Assembly: GCA_017620115.1 (NCBI GenBank)
Contig: JAFZRB010000191.1
Span: forward strand, 1-15,005
Origin: Clostridia bacterium
Lineage (GTDB): Bacteria > Bacillota > Clostridia > Christensenellales > Aristaeellaceae
Length of the DNA: 15,005 nucleotides
Direction of reading: 5' to 3'
In this document: positions 6,769-14,977 of the stretch, one piece after another
Numbering within the stretch: position 1 is the first letter of the stretch
How the letters are laid out: each line of letters begins with the position of its first letter
Notes under the pieces: model-generated
What the model saw: the letters and a program-made list of their open reading frames with translations, nothing else
Told to the model about the DNA's origin: nothing
Database searches by the model: none
Made by a program: the position numbers and the translations under genes

Positions 6769-8193
6769 ATGAAAATCTGCGTATCCACGCAGGGAAAGTG
6801 GAAGATTTCGCCCTATCTCAACATGCAGTTCATGGAGCCGCTCAGCGCTACGGATTCTTCCGTGGACGCCGGCTGGGATTACCTGCGCGGCTGCTGGCGA
6901 GAAGACCTGATCGAAACCGTGCGCTCGCTCGCCCCCGGCATGGTGCGGTGGGGCGGTTGTTTCGCCTCGTACTATCACTGGCGGGAAGCCGTGGGCCCTC
7001 TGTCGGAACGCAAGGCGATGCTGAACCTGTGCTGGGATGGAATCTATTCCAACGCCGTTGGCACACGGGAGGTGGTCGATTTCTGCCGCCTGGTCGGCGC
7101 GGAGCCCCTGATGGTGCTCAACATGGAATCGGACGGGCGCATGAAATGGGCCTATCCCCGACCGGGAGAAAACCGCTTTGGCACGGCCGAGGAGGCGGCC
7201 GCCTGGATCCGCTACTGCAACGATCCGGATGACGCGCTGCGTAACAGTCATGACCCGCGCGGGCCCTACAACGTGCGCTGGTGGCAGATCGGCAACGAGA
7301 CATCCTATGACCCGAACGGATACGCGCTCGACCAGGCCTGCGAGACGACGCGGCGATTTGCGCAGGCGGCGCGTCAGGCTGATCCCGGCGTCCGGCTGAT
7401 TGCCTGGGGCGACAGCGGATGGGCGGAGAAAATGAGCGAGGCCACGGGCGACATGGTGAGCCACATCGCCTTCCACTGCCACTACGGTTCCGCCCTGCCC
7501 CGCTCGCCGCTGTCCGATGCGGAATACCGCAGGGATCCCGCCAGAACCTGGGAGCATCTCATGACCGCGCCCGCCATACTGGACGCCAAAATTCAGGAAA
7601 TGCGCTCGCAGGTTCAACCGTTCGGCAAGCGCCTGGCTATGACGGAGGGACACTTCGCCCTGCGGGGACGCAATCGCTGCGACGTGCTCTCCTCCTGGAT
7701 GGCCGGCGCAGCCTACGCCCGGAACCACAACGTCATCCTGCGCCACAGCGACATCCTGGACATCGCGACCATGGCGGATTTCTTCGGCAACCGCTGGCAG
7801 GTAAACGCGATTCTGATTCCCACGCCTCACGGGGTATCGGGGCCTTATCTCCAGCCCGTCGGGCATGTCATGCGGCTGTTCGGGGCATACTGCGGCGATT
7901 CCATTGCCGACCTGAAAAATGAATCGCCGGCGGACGCCGTCGCCAGCGTGAAGGGCCGCAAGGCGTTCCTCCATCTGGTCAATCCCCGTATGGACGCCGC
8001 CCTGCCGCTGGAAATCGAACTTGACGGCGGGGCGATCCGGCGCATGACCATTCACGAAATTGCGCCGGAAGACCCCGCCCTGGAAATCACGCCCCAGAAC
8101 CCGGACTGCTTCGACGCCGCGACGCGCGAAGCTGAAAACCACCGCTATCGGCTGCCGCCCGCCGCCGTCTCCGTGCTGGAGATTGATTTTTAG
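6769..8193 (+). CDS. divergent GH51-like glycosidase (putative alpha-L-arabinofuranosidase)
   Basis: A 474-residue enzyme without a signal peptide, so it is likely to hydrolyse imported oligosaccharides in the cytoplasm. The fold follows clan A retaining glycosidases: VRWGGCFASYYHWREAVGP (59-77) resembles the GH51 RYPGG..xSGYxWxDGVGP segment, GPYNVRWWQIGNE (165-177) carries the likely acid/base E177, and LAMTEGH (289-295) the likely nucleophile E293. The C-terminal beta domain ends LPPAAVSVLEIDF, like the GH51 C-domain ending. The spacing of the two glutamates resembles that of characterised GH51 enzymes, but the nucleophile motif is TEGH instead of DEW and the N-terminal motif has EPL in place of EHLG. 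The ATG at 6769 lies 7 bases after AGGAGG (6756-6761); an ATG at 6763 is too close to it. It follows the permeases after 136 bases with no clear terminator, so it probably belongs to the same operon. Family is likely; exact substrate is uncertain. Confidence 0.72.
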   Translation: MKICVSTQGKWKISPYLNMQFMEPLSATDSSVDAGWDYLRGCWREDLIETVRSLAPGMVRWGGCFASYYHWREAVGPLSERKAMLNLCWDGIYSNAVGTREVVDFCRLVGAEPLMVLNMESDGRMKWAYPRPGENRFGTAEEAAAWIRYCNDPDDALRNSHDPRGPYNVRWWQIGNETSYDPNGYALDQACETTRRFAQAARQADPGVRLIAWGDSGWAEKMSEATGDMVSHIAFHCHYGSALPRSPLSDAEYRRDPARTWEHLMTAPAILDAKIQEMRSQVQPFGKRLAMTEGHFALRGRNRCDVLSSWMAGAAYARNHNVILRHSDILDIATMADFFGNRWQVNAILIPTPHGVSGPYLQPVGHVMRLFGAYCGDSIADLKNESPADAVASVKGRKAFLHLVNPRMDAALPLEIELDGGAIRRMTIHEIAPEDPALEITPQNPDCFDAATREAENHRYRLPPAAVSVLEIDF

Positions 8194-8329
8194 CGGATGA
8201 TCAGAGGCCGTGAAGGCGCGTTCCGGCGCTTGACAAAGAAAAACGGAAGCTCCATGACGCAGCCGTCAGATACTGCGTCCATCATCATAAGCACGGCTGA
8301 CGGACATCGCGATGCCAAAGCGCATATGG

Positions 8330-8348
8330 GGGCGCATCAGGTGCGCCC
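8330..8348. repeat. palindromic hairpin between convergent genes
   Basis: GGGCGCA (8330-8336) and TGCGCCC (8342-8348) form a perfect 7-bp stem around TCAGG. There is no T-run on either side, so it is at best a weak terminator for the minus-strand hydrolase gene (stop 34 bases away) or the plus-strand glycosidase. It shares CTGATGCGCC (minus strand, 8331-8340) with the hairpin at 2836-2850. The rest of the 188-base gap shows an imperfect repeat pair, CCGTCAG (8263-8269) and CTGACGG (8297-8303), and no convincing gene. Confidence 0.4.
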
Positions 8349-8381
8349 GTTCCGTAAAGAGATACTGCACGGCCGGTCTCT

Positions 8382-9269
8382 TCATCCATTCAGAAAAATG
8401 CTGACGATCTTCTGATTGATCGCGTCGGACAGTTCATGATTGAGCCCATGCCCGGCATGGTCGTAAAACACGGCGTTCATATGGTGCCGCAGCAATATGT
8501 CCTTGCCTCCAAGCTTTTCAAACGGGTCTTCGTTCCCCAGGAGATAAGCGATTTTATCGCGAATCTGATCAACCTCCCTGGCGCTGAACGCGTTCACCTT
8601 ATGGTATCCCATAGCCATGTTGTTAAAGCCTTTCAGCAGCGCCTTGTAATGGGCCATGATATCCTGGTTTTCCGTAAACACGGCGTAATGATCCCCGGAC
8701 AGCTTCCGAATCAGCCTGTAAACATTTTTATCGGTGGGGAACAGAGCCTCGGGCAGAAAGATTTTCATCATGGCTTTCATGGAATTCTTTTTCCCGCCCA
8801 CCGGGACGGTGCCGGAAACGCTGATTCCCCGGATGACTTTTTCCGGACGCTTCAGCGCATAGGCCTGCACCAGATACCCGCCGTGGGAAACGCCCGCGAA
8901 AAACGCCCGGCTAATCCCGAGGCCGTCCAGTATCCCGTCGATCCACCGAATGTCATCGAACTCTTTGTTGTAGTTTCTGTTCGGAACGCTTTTCCCGGGA
9001 CCGCCCAGGGTATCGACGGCGTACAGCCGGAAATGCCGGCTCAGTTCCGGCGCGTTATAGATCCACATAAGCGCCGAATCATCGCCGACGCCGTGAAAGA
9101 GAACGAGGGGCGGTGCTTCTTCCTGTCCGCATTCAATGACATGCGTGGTTCCATACATGGTTTCGATGTCTCTTTCCTTCCATTCGCATGCCCAGGAAGA
9201 CAAAAGCCGGTCGTAGGTCTCAAGGATCATCCGCCCGCTTCTTTGGCTTCTGTATTTTTTCACGATCAT
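8382..9269 (-). CDS. alpha/beta-fold hydrolase
   Basis: A 295-residue cytoplasmic hydrolase of the alpha/beta superfamily. The oxyanion-hole region is LVLFHGVGDD (56-64), the nucleophile elbow is GVSHGG with S128, the acid is probably D248 in LLGNEDPF, and the catalytic histidine is H274 in DHAGHGLNHE. The order and spacing are complete, so it should be active; candidate reactions are ester, lactone or amide hydrolysis, and the substrate cannot be named. There is no signal peptide. Its ATG overlaps the TGA of the upstream TetR gene by four bases (ATGA, 9266-9269), with GGAGG 4 bases before the start, so translation is coupled and the TetR protein probably controls it. Sampled base composition is lower in GC than the flanking glycan genes, and no glycan link is evident. 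Confidence 0.85.
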   Translation of the reverse strand: MIVKKYRSQRSGRMILETYDRLLSSWACEWKERDIETMYGTTHVIECGQEEAPPLVLFHGVGDDSALMWIYNAPELSRHFRLYAVDTLGGPGKSVPNRNYNKEFDDIRWIDGILDGLGISRAFFAGVSHGGYLVQAYALKRPEKVIRGISVSGTVPVGGKKNSMKAMMKIFLPEALFPTDKNVYRLIRKLSGDHYAVFTENQDIMAHYKALLKGFNNMAMGYHKVNAFSAREVDQIRDKIAYLLGNEDPFEKLGGKDILLRHHMNAVFYDHAGHGLNHELSDAINQKIVSIFLNG

Positions 9270-9853
9270 TCAGCCTCCGTTTTCAAAAAGCACCTGTCGT
9301 AGAACGCCCTCAGCGCGTTCGCCATTCTGTCCAGATCCCCCGTGAAATAGCCGAGCGTCACGATTCCATGGTACTCCCCGGCCAGCTTTTCCGCGTCTTC
9401 TTCTCCGATTTCCCCGCGCGCGGCGAGCATGTCGAACACCTTTGTCTCATGCGTGATCGGATCGGAAAAAAGTATCCTTTGCCATGACGCTTCAGCCTCC
9501 GCGTCGTGAAAGCGTTCGCTCTCCAGCATACGGAGCAGCGGGTCGATTTTCTCGTGACGCAGGTAGCCCGTCACGAAAAGGACCCCCGCCTGTACGAACG
9601 GCTCGCGTTCCACTTTCTCTGTCTGGCCAAGGACGCGCAGGAATTCATCCCTGGATTTTTCCGTCTGGGCGTTCGCCTGCCGGATCATGTCCTGAAACAG
9701 CGCCTGTTTGCTTTCATAATAGTGATAAATGGTGCTGACGCTGATTCCTGCCGCGTCGGCAAGATCCCGCATGGAAACGGCGTCAAAACCTTTCTGGGCA
9801 AACAGCCTCAGCGCTTCCCGCATGATCAGGTTCTTTTTATTCTCCCTTGACAT
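9266..9853 (-). CDS. TetR/AcrR family transcriptional regulator
   Basis: A 195-residue one-component regulator. The N-terminal DNA-binding domain is canonical: ALRLFAQKGFDAVSMRDLAD (14-33) followed by AAGISVSTIYHYYESKQALF (34-53), where the recognition helix ends in the TIYHYY signature. Residues 54-195 are the variable helical ligand-binding and dimerisation domain, whose ligand cannot be predicted. The start is ATG at 9853-9851, with AGGAGA five bases upstream. It is the first gene of a two-gene unit with the alpha/beta hydrolase. A perfect 10-base palindrome at the predicted transcription start suggests self-repression, with release by a compound that the hydrolase may process. Confidence 0.92.
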   Translation of the reverse strand: MSRENKKNLIMREALRLFAQKGFDAVSMRDLADAAGISVSTIYHYYESKQALFQDMIRQANAQTEKSRDEFLRVLGQTEKVEREPFVQAGVLFVTGYLRHEKIDPLLRMLESERFHDAEAEASWQRILFSDPITHETKVFDMLAARGEIGEEDAEKLAGEYHGIVTLGYFTGDLDRMANALRAFYDRCFLKTEAE

Positions 9854-9873
9854 GGCATTCTCCTGTTATCTAT

Positions 9874-9883
9874 CGAACGTTCG
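9874..9883. promoter_or_regulatory. candidate TetR operator palindrome
   Basis: CGAACGTTCG is a perfect 10-base palindrome positioned at the predicted transcription start of the tetR-like gene and 20 bases before its ATG. A dimeric TetR repressor bound here would block its own promoter. Palindromy and position are seen; binding is inferred. Confidence 0.6.
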
Positions 9884-9889
9884 TTTCAT

Positions 9890-9918
9890 ATTATACGCGA
9901 TCACACGATCCCCGTCAA
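9890..9918 (-). promoter_or_regulatory. promoter of the TetR-hydrolase unit
   Basis: Read on the minus strand: -35 TTGACG (9918-9913), a 17-bp spacer, and a perfect -10 TATAAT (9895-9890). Transcription would start near 9883, about 30 bases before the TetR ATG. This is the strongest sigma-A type promoter in the window. Confidence 0.85.
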
Positions 9919-9951
9919 GAGACGGAAGGGTTTCCCTCGGGGCAATCGTGT
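9903..9951. repeat. long inverted repeat flanking the TetR -35 box
   Basis: ACACGATCCCC (9903-9913) and GGGGCAATCGTGT (9939-9951) are inverted repeats of 11 bases with a 2-base bulge, separated by 25 bases. The left arm lies in the promoter spacer and touches the -35 hexamer. The inner part contains AGGGTTTCCCT. On the plus strand the right arm is followed by TTT. It may be a second operator, or a terminator-like hairpin; no plus-strand gene upstream needs one. Confidence 0.4.
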
Positions 9952-10023
9952 TTTGACGCAATACCCGGGAAACAGGCGTCGGAGAGGTATAGGAAACCAG
10001 AGAGCGTCCAAAGGACAGAGAAC

Positions 10024-11205
10024 TCATTCGTGTTTCTTATCCCGATATTCCCCCGGCGTCATTCCCGTCGCCTCCTTGAAAACCCCGCTGAAATGCCCCT
10101 GGCTGGAAAAGCCGAGATAGGTGGAGATAGCCATCACGGATTTGTCCGTATAGCGGAGAAGCCGTTTGGCTTCCTCCACTTTTTCGTTCCGGACAAAGGC
10201 TGCGAGCGGGATGCCCGCTTCCTTTGTGAAGCGCCTTGAGAGATGCTGGCGGCTAAGAAACAGATGCTCCGCGATCCGGTCGGTGGTAATGGGCTCCGAC
10301 AGATGATGCTGAACATAGTTCGCCACCTGGATCACCAGTTCCGTCGGGTAATGTCCCATCCGGATCCTTTGCACCTGCCGGGTATAGTACAGCACCATGT
10401 CATAATGCAGCATGGTGATCTGATGGATGTCCGTCATCATTTCGCATTGCCGGATGTAGGCGTCGCTGGCGGACAGGGCGTCCTCCACATCCATGCCGCC
10501 TCGAATGGCGCTGCGGCTGGCCTGGGTGATGGCCGCGATGAACGTGTTCTTTGCCTGACGCAGCTGATCCGCCGCCATGACGCCCGGGCGTACTGCCGGA
10601 GCGTTGCCCACAAAGGCCTCCAGCGCGGCCACGTCGCCCTTCCGGATGATGTTCATGATCGTCTGTTCCACGGCCAGGGAATTATGAAGCGTTTCCGGCG
10701 TCTCTTCCGCCATACGCCGCTCCGCCCGCGCTTCCTCCAGGCCGAAGGCGTTGTCTGTCCCGCCGACCATGTCGTTCAGCGTCAGCTTCTCCCCGTTTAC
10801 GACGAAGTTGACGGCGCAAAGCATCTGCATCATGCCCTCCAGCGGCATCTGACTGATCTGCTTCATGCCCAGCACAAATTCCGGCACGTCGTCAGCAGGG
10901 ATATCCAGCTGAAAGGCCATCTCCCGCAGCTCCTGATCCTGACTGGCCGTCAGCCGGGACGGCCCGATCACGATGCGCCGGGTATCATGAACGACGACGC
11001 CGTAACAGTAAAAACGGCTGTTGATGTGATAGCCCACATGGCTTTGTATGGCCATGACCGCGGACAGATCCAGCCGGATCGGATCAGCCGGAAGCGCGGC
11101 CATGCTGTGACAGATAAGCAGTTTATCCCGATCATACAGGCGCACCGGAACGCCCGAGAGATTGCCAATGCTGGCGCACAGATAATTCAAATCATCGGTC
11201 TTCAT
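10024..11205 (-). CDS. AraC family transcriptional regulator
   Basis: A 393-residue regulator. Residues about 285-390 form the AraC/XylS DNA-binding domain with two helix-turn-helix motifs: TTDRIAEHLFLSRQHLSRRF (307-326) and SVMAISTYLGFSSQGHFSGV (356-375), closing with FKEATGMTPGEYR. The N-terminal 280 residues (DLNYLCASIGNLSGVPVRLY onward) resemble a sensor region found in other Clostridia regulators, with no receiver domain, so the signal is probably a small molecule such as a sugar. I chose the start at 11205, where GGAGG lies 7 bases upstream; an ATG 15 codons earlier lacks this. The gene is divergent from the GH3-transporter operon, the usual position for its local activator, and a direct repeat in the shared intergenic region fits as its operator. 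No clear terminator is seen downstream. Confidence 0.9.
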   Translation of the reverse strand: MKTDDLNYLCASIGNLSGVPVRLYDRDKLLICHSMAALPADPIRLDLSAVMAIQSHVGYHINSRFYCYGVVVHDTRRIVIGPSRLTASQDQELREMAFQLDIPADDVPEFVLGMKQISQMPLEGMMQMLCAVNFVVNGEKLTLNDMVGGTDNAFGLEEARAERRMAEETPETLHNSLAVEQTIMNIIRKGDVAALEAFVGNAPAVRPGVMAADQLRQAKNTFIAAITQASRSAIRGGMDVEDALSASDAYIRQCEMMTDIHQITMLHYDMVLYYTRQVQRIRMGHYPTELVIQVANYVQHHLSEPITTDRIAEHLFLSRQHLSRRFTKEAGIPLAAFVRNEKVEEAKRLLRYTDKSVMAISTYLGFSSQGHFSGVFKEATGMTPGEYRDKKHE

Positions 11206-11222
11206 TGCGAAGCCTCCCTGCT

Positions 11223-11250
11223 TGCGACAATTATAAAGCATCTGCGACAA
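11223..11250. promoter_or_regulatory. direct repeat, candidate AraC operator
   Basis: TGCGACAA occurs at 11223-11230 and again at 11243-11250, an exact 8-base repeat with a 20-base period, about two helical turns. AraC-family proteins bind such direct repeats. The repeats flank and touch the -10 box of the araC-like gene and end six bases before the predicted -35 of the GH3 gene, as in class II activation. Confidence 0.6.
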
Positions 11251-11258
11251 ATCCGCAA
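11230..11258 (-). promoter_or_regulatory. promoter of the AraC-family gene
   Basis: On the minus strand a perfect TATAAT (11235-11230) has a poor -35, TTGCGG (11258-11253), 17 bp upstream. The start would be near 11223, leaving an 18-base leader that still holds the GGAGG site. Both copies of the direct repeat fall within or beside it, which suggests autoregulation. Confidence 0.6.
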
Positions 11259-11285
11259 GACAGCGGCCTGAAATCGTGCTATGCT
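11257..11285 (+). promoter_or_regulatory. weak promoter of the GH3-transporter operon
   Basis: AAGACA (11257-11262) and TATGCT (11280-11285) are separated by 17 bp and each match 4 of 6 consensus bases. A poor promoter beside a direct repeat is typical of AraC-activated genes. TGAAATCG at 11269-11276 equals the left half of a cre site, but its right half is poor. Confidence 0.35.
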
Positions 11286-11315
11286 GTGTACAGTCGATAA
11301 ATAGGGGGTACGGCC

Positions 11316-13448
11316 ATGGACGTAGAGCGGCTTATCAGCCGGATGACCGTGGAGGAGAAAGCGGCGCTGGTCTCCGGAACGGACTTTATGTATACCAATC
11401 CCATCCCGCGGCTGGGCATCCCGAGCCTGTGCATGTCGGACGGCCCGCACGGCCTGCGCAAACAGATCGGCGGCGGCGACAACGGTGTCTCCCAATCGGA
11501 ACCGGCCACGGCCTTTCCCACGGCGGCCTGCACCGCCTCCGGCTGGAACCCGGAGAACGCCCGGAAGATGGGCGCGGCCATCGCCGAGGAGTGCCGGCAC
11601 TACGGCGTCCATGTGCTGCTCGGCCCCGGCGTGAACCTCAAGCGCAACCTTCTCTGCGGCCGGAATTTTGAGTATTTCAGCGAGGACCCGTACCTGGCCT
11701 CCGTGCTGGCCATCGGCGAGGTGGAGGGCGTGCAGTCCAGGGGCGTGGGCGCCTCAGTCAAGCATTTCGCCCTGAACAACAGCGAGAACTACCGCTTCAT
11801 GGGAAATTCCGTCGTCTCCGAGAAGACCATGCGGACGCTCTATCTCAGGGTATTTGAGCGCGTCGTCAAAAAGGCGAAGCCCGCCGCATTGATGTGCGCT
11901 TACAACCAAATCAACGGCGCGTACTGCTCGGAAAACAAATGGCTGCTGAACGATGTGCTGCGCGGGGAATGGGGCTTTGACGGCCTGGTGATGACCGACT
12001 GGGGCGCGATGAAGGACCGCGTCGCTTCGCTGAAAGCGGGACTTGATCTGGAAATGCCCGGCGACACGGCGATCTGCCGAAAGTGGATATTGGACGGCAT
12101 TAAAAACGGCTTCCTCGCCACGGAGGAGCTGGATCGGGCCGTTCGCAACGTGCTGCGGCTGGTGGACGCTTATTTCAGGCCCGCGGACGAAACGCCCGTG
12201 GACTTTGACGCCCACCACGCCCTTGCCGCCGAGATCGCCGCCGACTGCGCGGTGCTGCTGAAAAACGACGGCGTCCTCCCGCTGACCGAAAAGGAAAAGC
12301 TCCACATGGACGGCGAACTCTTTGAGACTATGCGCTATCAGGGCGCGGGCAGCTCCATGATCAATCCGGCGAGGCTGACGACTTTGAAGGACGCGTTCAC
12401 GGCGCATGGAATCAGGAATTACGACCTCGCCGGGTGCGACGTCGTCCTCTATTGCGCGGGACTCACCGACGAACACGAATCCGAGGGTGGAGACCGGGAC
12501 GACATGAAGCTGCCGGAGGCTCAGCTCAGAGAGATCGAAGCGCTCTGCCGGAGCGGAAAGCCCGTGGTGATCGTCCTGTTCGGCGGCTCCCCGGTGGAGC
12601 TCCCCTTCTTCGAGAAGGTCAGCGCGATCCTCAATATGTATCTGCCCGGACAGAACGGCGGCACGGCGGCGTATCAGCTCCTGTTCGGGGAGAAGAACCC
12701 ATCCGGCAGACTGGCCGAGACCTGGCCGCTGCGCTATGAGGACGTGCCCGGCCACGAGACATTCGGCAAAGGCGTCAACGAGGTCTACGCCGAGGGCTGC
12801 GAAATCGGCTACCGGTACTACAACAAACACAACATTCCCGTCCGATTTCCCTTCGGCTACGGCCTGAGCTATACGACCTTTGAGAAAACCGGCTGGTCGA
12901 AGGACGGCGACGGTTACACCCAGATTATCACCAACACCGGCGGCCGCTGCGGCGCGGAGGTGGCGCAGCTCTACATTGACGGAGAGCTTCGCGGTTTCAA
13001 AAAAGTTTATCTGAATCCCGGCGAATCCGCCAAAGTCACCCTCGTCCCGGAGCCGGAAGACGATACCGCCTGGCCCGATACGCTGGCCGTTCCCGGGGAA
13101 CCGGAACGCTTCCCGGTCACGCTGGAATCCCGCTTCACCGACCTCAAACAGACCTTTATGGGCCGCATCCTGTACAACGCCGTCCTCTCCGTCGCGGCCA
13201 GGCAGGCGGAGGAAGCGGAAAAGCTGCCCGACGGCGCGGAGAAGGACAACAAGCGCAAAGGCGCGCGTTTCTTAAAGCGCATTCTGGAAAGCAACTCTCT
13301 CCGCTCCATGAGCATGACGGCCGGGGCCTCGTTTCCCTACAATTACGCGCAGGGTTTTGTCGAGCTGACCAACGGACACCTTTTAAAAGGCGCGGCGTGT
13401 TTCCTGAAGAAAATCAAAGTCCCGAAGCTGCCAAAGGAGGAAAAGTGA
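11316..13448 (+). CDS. GH3 family beta-glycosidase (beta-glucosidase-like)
   Basis: A 710-residue cytoplasmic enzyme (no signal peptide) that would release terminal sugars from beta-linked oligosaccharides. The N-terminal (beta/alpha)8 domain has MSDGPHGLR (40-48), [19 protein letters not shown] (103-121), the substrate-binding pair K149-H150 in [11 protein letters not shown], and the nucleophile D228 in GLVMTDWG. The second domain holds ESEGGDR with the probable acid/base E390, then [18 protein letters not shown] and [12 protein letters not shown] (511-522). A short fibronectin-III-like domain follows ([25 protein letters not shown]). Residues about 604-710 form a conserved-looking C-terminal extension. 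The linker between [11 protein letters not shown] and [10 protein letters not shown] is unusually short. The ATG follows AGGGGG by 7 bases. The transporter gene starts one base after its stop. Substrate (glucoside, xyloside or other) is not resolvable. Confidence 0.92.
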   Translation: MDVERLISRMTVEEKAALVSGTDFMYTNPIPRLGIPSLCMSDGPHGLRKQIGGGDNGVSQSEPATAFPTAACTASGWNPENARKMGAAIAEECRHYGVHVLLGPGVNLKRNLLCGRNFEYFSEDPYLASVLAIGEVEGVQSRGVGASVKHFALNNSENYRFMGNSVVSEKTMRTLYLRVFERVVKKAKPAALMCAYNQINGAYCSENKWLLNDVLRGEWGFDGLVMTDWGAMKDRVASLKAGLDLEMPGDTAICRKWILDGIKNGFLATEELDRAVRNVLRLVDAYFRPADETPVDFDAHHALAAEIAADCAVLLKNDGVLPLTEKEKLHMDGELFETMRYQGAGSSMINPARLTTLKDAFTAHGIRNYDLAGCDVVLYCAGLTDEHESEGGDRDDMKLPEAQLREIEALCRSGKPVVIVLFGGSPVELPFFEKVSAILNMYLPGQNGGTAAYQLLFGEKNPSGRLAETWPLRYEDVPGHETFGKGVNEVYAEGCEIGYRYYNKHNIPVRFPFGYGLSYTTFEKTGWSKDGDGYTQIITNTGGRCGAEVAQLYIDGELRGFKKVYLNPGESAKVTLVPEPEDDTAWPDTLAVPGEPERFPVTLESRFTDLKQTFMGRILYNAVLSVAARQAEEAEKLPDGAEKDNKRKGARFLKRILESNSLRSMSMTAGASFPYNYAQGFVELTNGHLLKGAACFLKKIKVPKLPKEEK

Positions 13449-13449
13449 G

Positions 13450-14976
13450 ATGAAGCTGCCCGCAAGTCTTATCCGCACGCCAGAGGTTACCAAAAGGGAA
13501 AAATGGCTGGGTTATCTTCTGGGCCCTGCCGGCGCGCTGCTGCTCAACGCGGTGCTGGCGACCTACCTGAACGTGTACTACACCGACGTTCTGAACCTCA
13601 CGCCGCTGTGGAACGGCCTGTTCCTGACTGTATTCCCGATCGTCTCCAAGGTCATCGACGCCGTCACAAACGTCGTCATGGGGCAGGTGATCGACCGCAC
13701 CCATACGAAGGAGGGAAAGGCCCGTCCCTGGCTGCTGCTCTCCGCCGTTCTGGTTCCGGTCACCGGCATTTTGCTGTTTACCGTGCCCAACGGCAGCGAT
13801 GCGGTCAAGGCGATCTGGGTGATGGTCTCCTACAATCTGTTCTATTCATTCGCCTACACGATCTTCAATATGAGCCACAACCTCATGGTGCCCCTTTCCA
13901 CCCGGGACGGCACCGCGCGGGGTGGATTGTCCGTGTTCAACCAGATCACCACGATCATGATGAGCGGCATTCTGGTGGCGCTGGTTTTTCCCATGGTGAT
14001 CATGCCCATGATCGGCGTGGATCAGTCCAAATGGATCACCCTCATGAGCATCCTTTCCATCCTCGCCCTGCCGCTGACGCTCATGGAATACTTCTTCACC
14101 AAAGAGCGCGTTACGGAGGAGAACGCGCAGGCGGAGCAGGAGGCGAGGCTTTCCTTCGGCGAGCAGCTCAGGCTGCTGTTTACGGATAAGTACATGGCGC
14201 TCATGTACGCGTATTTCTTCGTCTACACCATCGGCACGACGCTGAAAAATCTCGGCCTCGTCTACTACTGCAACTATGTGCTCGGCACCTACAACGACGG
14301 CACCACCCAGATGCTGGTTTCCGTGATCGGCGGCATCCCGATGGGCATCGGCATTTTCGCGGTGTGGCCGCTGGCCAGGAAATTCGGCAAACGGAACGTG
14401 ACCATGGCTGGCTTCATCCTCTACGCCATCGGCTCGCTGATCTGCTGGATGTTCCCGGCGAGCCTGGTCGTCGTGCTGGCCGGCCAGTTTATCAAGAACA
14501 TCGGCGGCCTGCCCTGCGCCTATGTGTTCATGGCGCTGTTTGCCGACTGCCTGGATCATCTGGAGTGGCGAAAGGGACTGCGCGTGGACGGCACGGCCAT
14601 GAGCATCTACAATATCATCGCGGTGGCCATGGTGGGCATCATGACCGGCGTATTCAACTGGATGCTGGCCAAAGCTGGCTACATCGCCCCTTTCACGGCT
14701 AGGAGCGTAGCCGAGGCCGGGCAGGTCCTGGCTCAAAACGGCTGGGCGGCCCAGGTGACCCTGGACAGTCTGAAGCCTGCGGCGGACGGGGTCCTGACCG
14801 TGGCCCTCGCCCAGCCCCACAGCGTCAACTGGGTCATCTCCTTCGCCTTCGTGGGATTGGAGGTCTTCACCGGCATCGCCCTCGCCATCATTCTGTTCTT
14901 CCTGAACGTGGAGAAGGACCTGCCCCGGGAGCAGGCTGAGATCAAGGCCCGGCACGAGGGGAAGGAGCAAGCGTAG
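13450..14976 (+). CDS. GPH/MFS family glycoside-cation symporter
   Basis: A 508-residue multi-helix membrane protein of the glycoside-pentoside-hexuronide:cation symporter family (MelB-like). About twelve hydrophobic segments are visible. The family loop is clear: [20 protein letters not shown] (66-85) followed by GKARPW (89-94), equivalent to the D-x-x-x-D...DRT...GRFRPW pattern. It would import a sugar or glycoside for the upstream GH3 enzyme, driven by Na+ or H+. AAAGGAGG (13433-13440) lies in the last codons of the GH3 gene, 9 bases before ATG 13450, and only one base separates stop and start, so the two are translated together. Between the last two helices there is an extended segment (about 416-456, [20 protein letters not shown] onward) that is longer than in MelB and is probably extracellular. 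The ligand cannot be inferred further. Confidence 0.9.
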   Translation: MKLPASLIRTPEVTKREKWLGYLLGPAGALLLNAVLATYLNVYYTDVLNLTPLWNGLFLTVFPIVSKVIDAVTNVVMGQVIDRTHTKEGKARPWLLLSAVLVPVTGILLFTVPNGSDAVKAIWVMVSYNLFYSFAYTIFNMSHNLMVPLSTRDGTARGGLSVFNQITTIMMSGILVALVFPMVIMPMIGVDQSKWITLMSILSILALPLTLMEYFFTKERVTEENAQAEQEARLSFGEQLRLLFTDKYMALMYAYFFVYTIGTTLKNLGLVYYCNYVLGTYNDGTTQMLVSVIGGIPMGIGIFAVWPLARKFGKRNVTMAGFILYAIGSLICWMFPASLVVVLAGQFIKNIGGLPCAYVFMALFADCLDHLEWRKGLRVDGTAMSIYNIIAVAMVGIMTGVFNWMLAKAGYIAPFTARSVAEAGQVLAQNGWAAQVTLDSLKPAADGVLTVALAQPHSVNWVISFAFVGLEVFTGIALAIILFFLNVEKDLPREQAEIKARHEGKEQA

Positions 14977-14977
14977 T

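Noticed and set aside
6670..8142. A 490-codon minus-strand frame opposite the GH51-like gene.
   Set aside because: Same shadow effect of GC-biased codons; the plus strand carries the GNE motif and a conserved C-terminal domain.
8230..8235. A perfect TTGACA in the convergent intergenic region.
   Set aside because: No -10 element at 16-18 bp and no gene downstream on that strand.
8197..8415. A 72-codon plus-strand frame after the GH51-like gene.
   Set aside because: No ribosome binding site, no recognisable domain, and it runs into the end of the convergent hydrolase gene.
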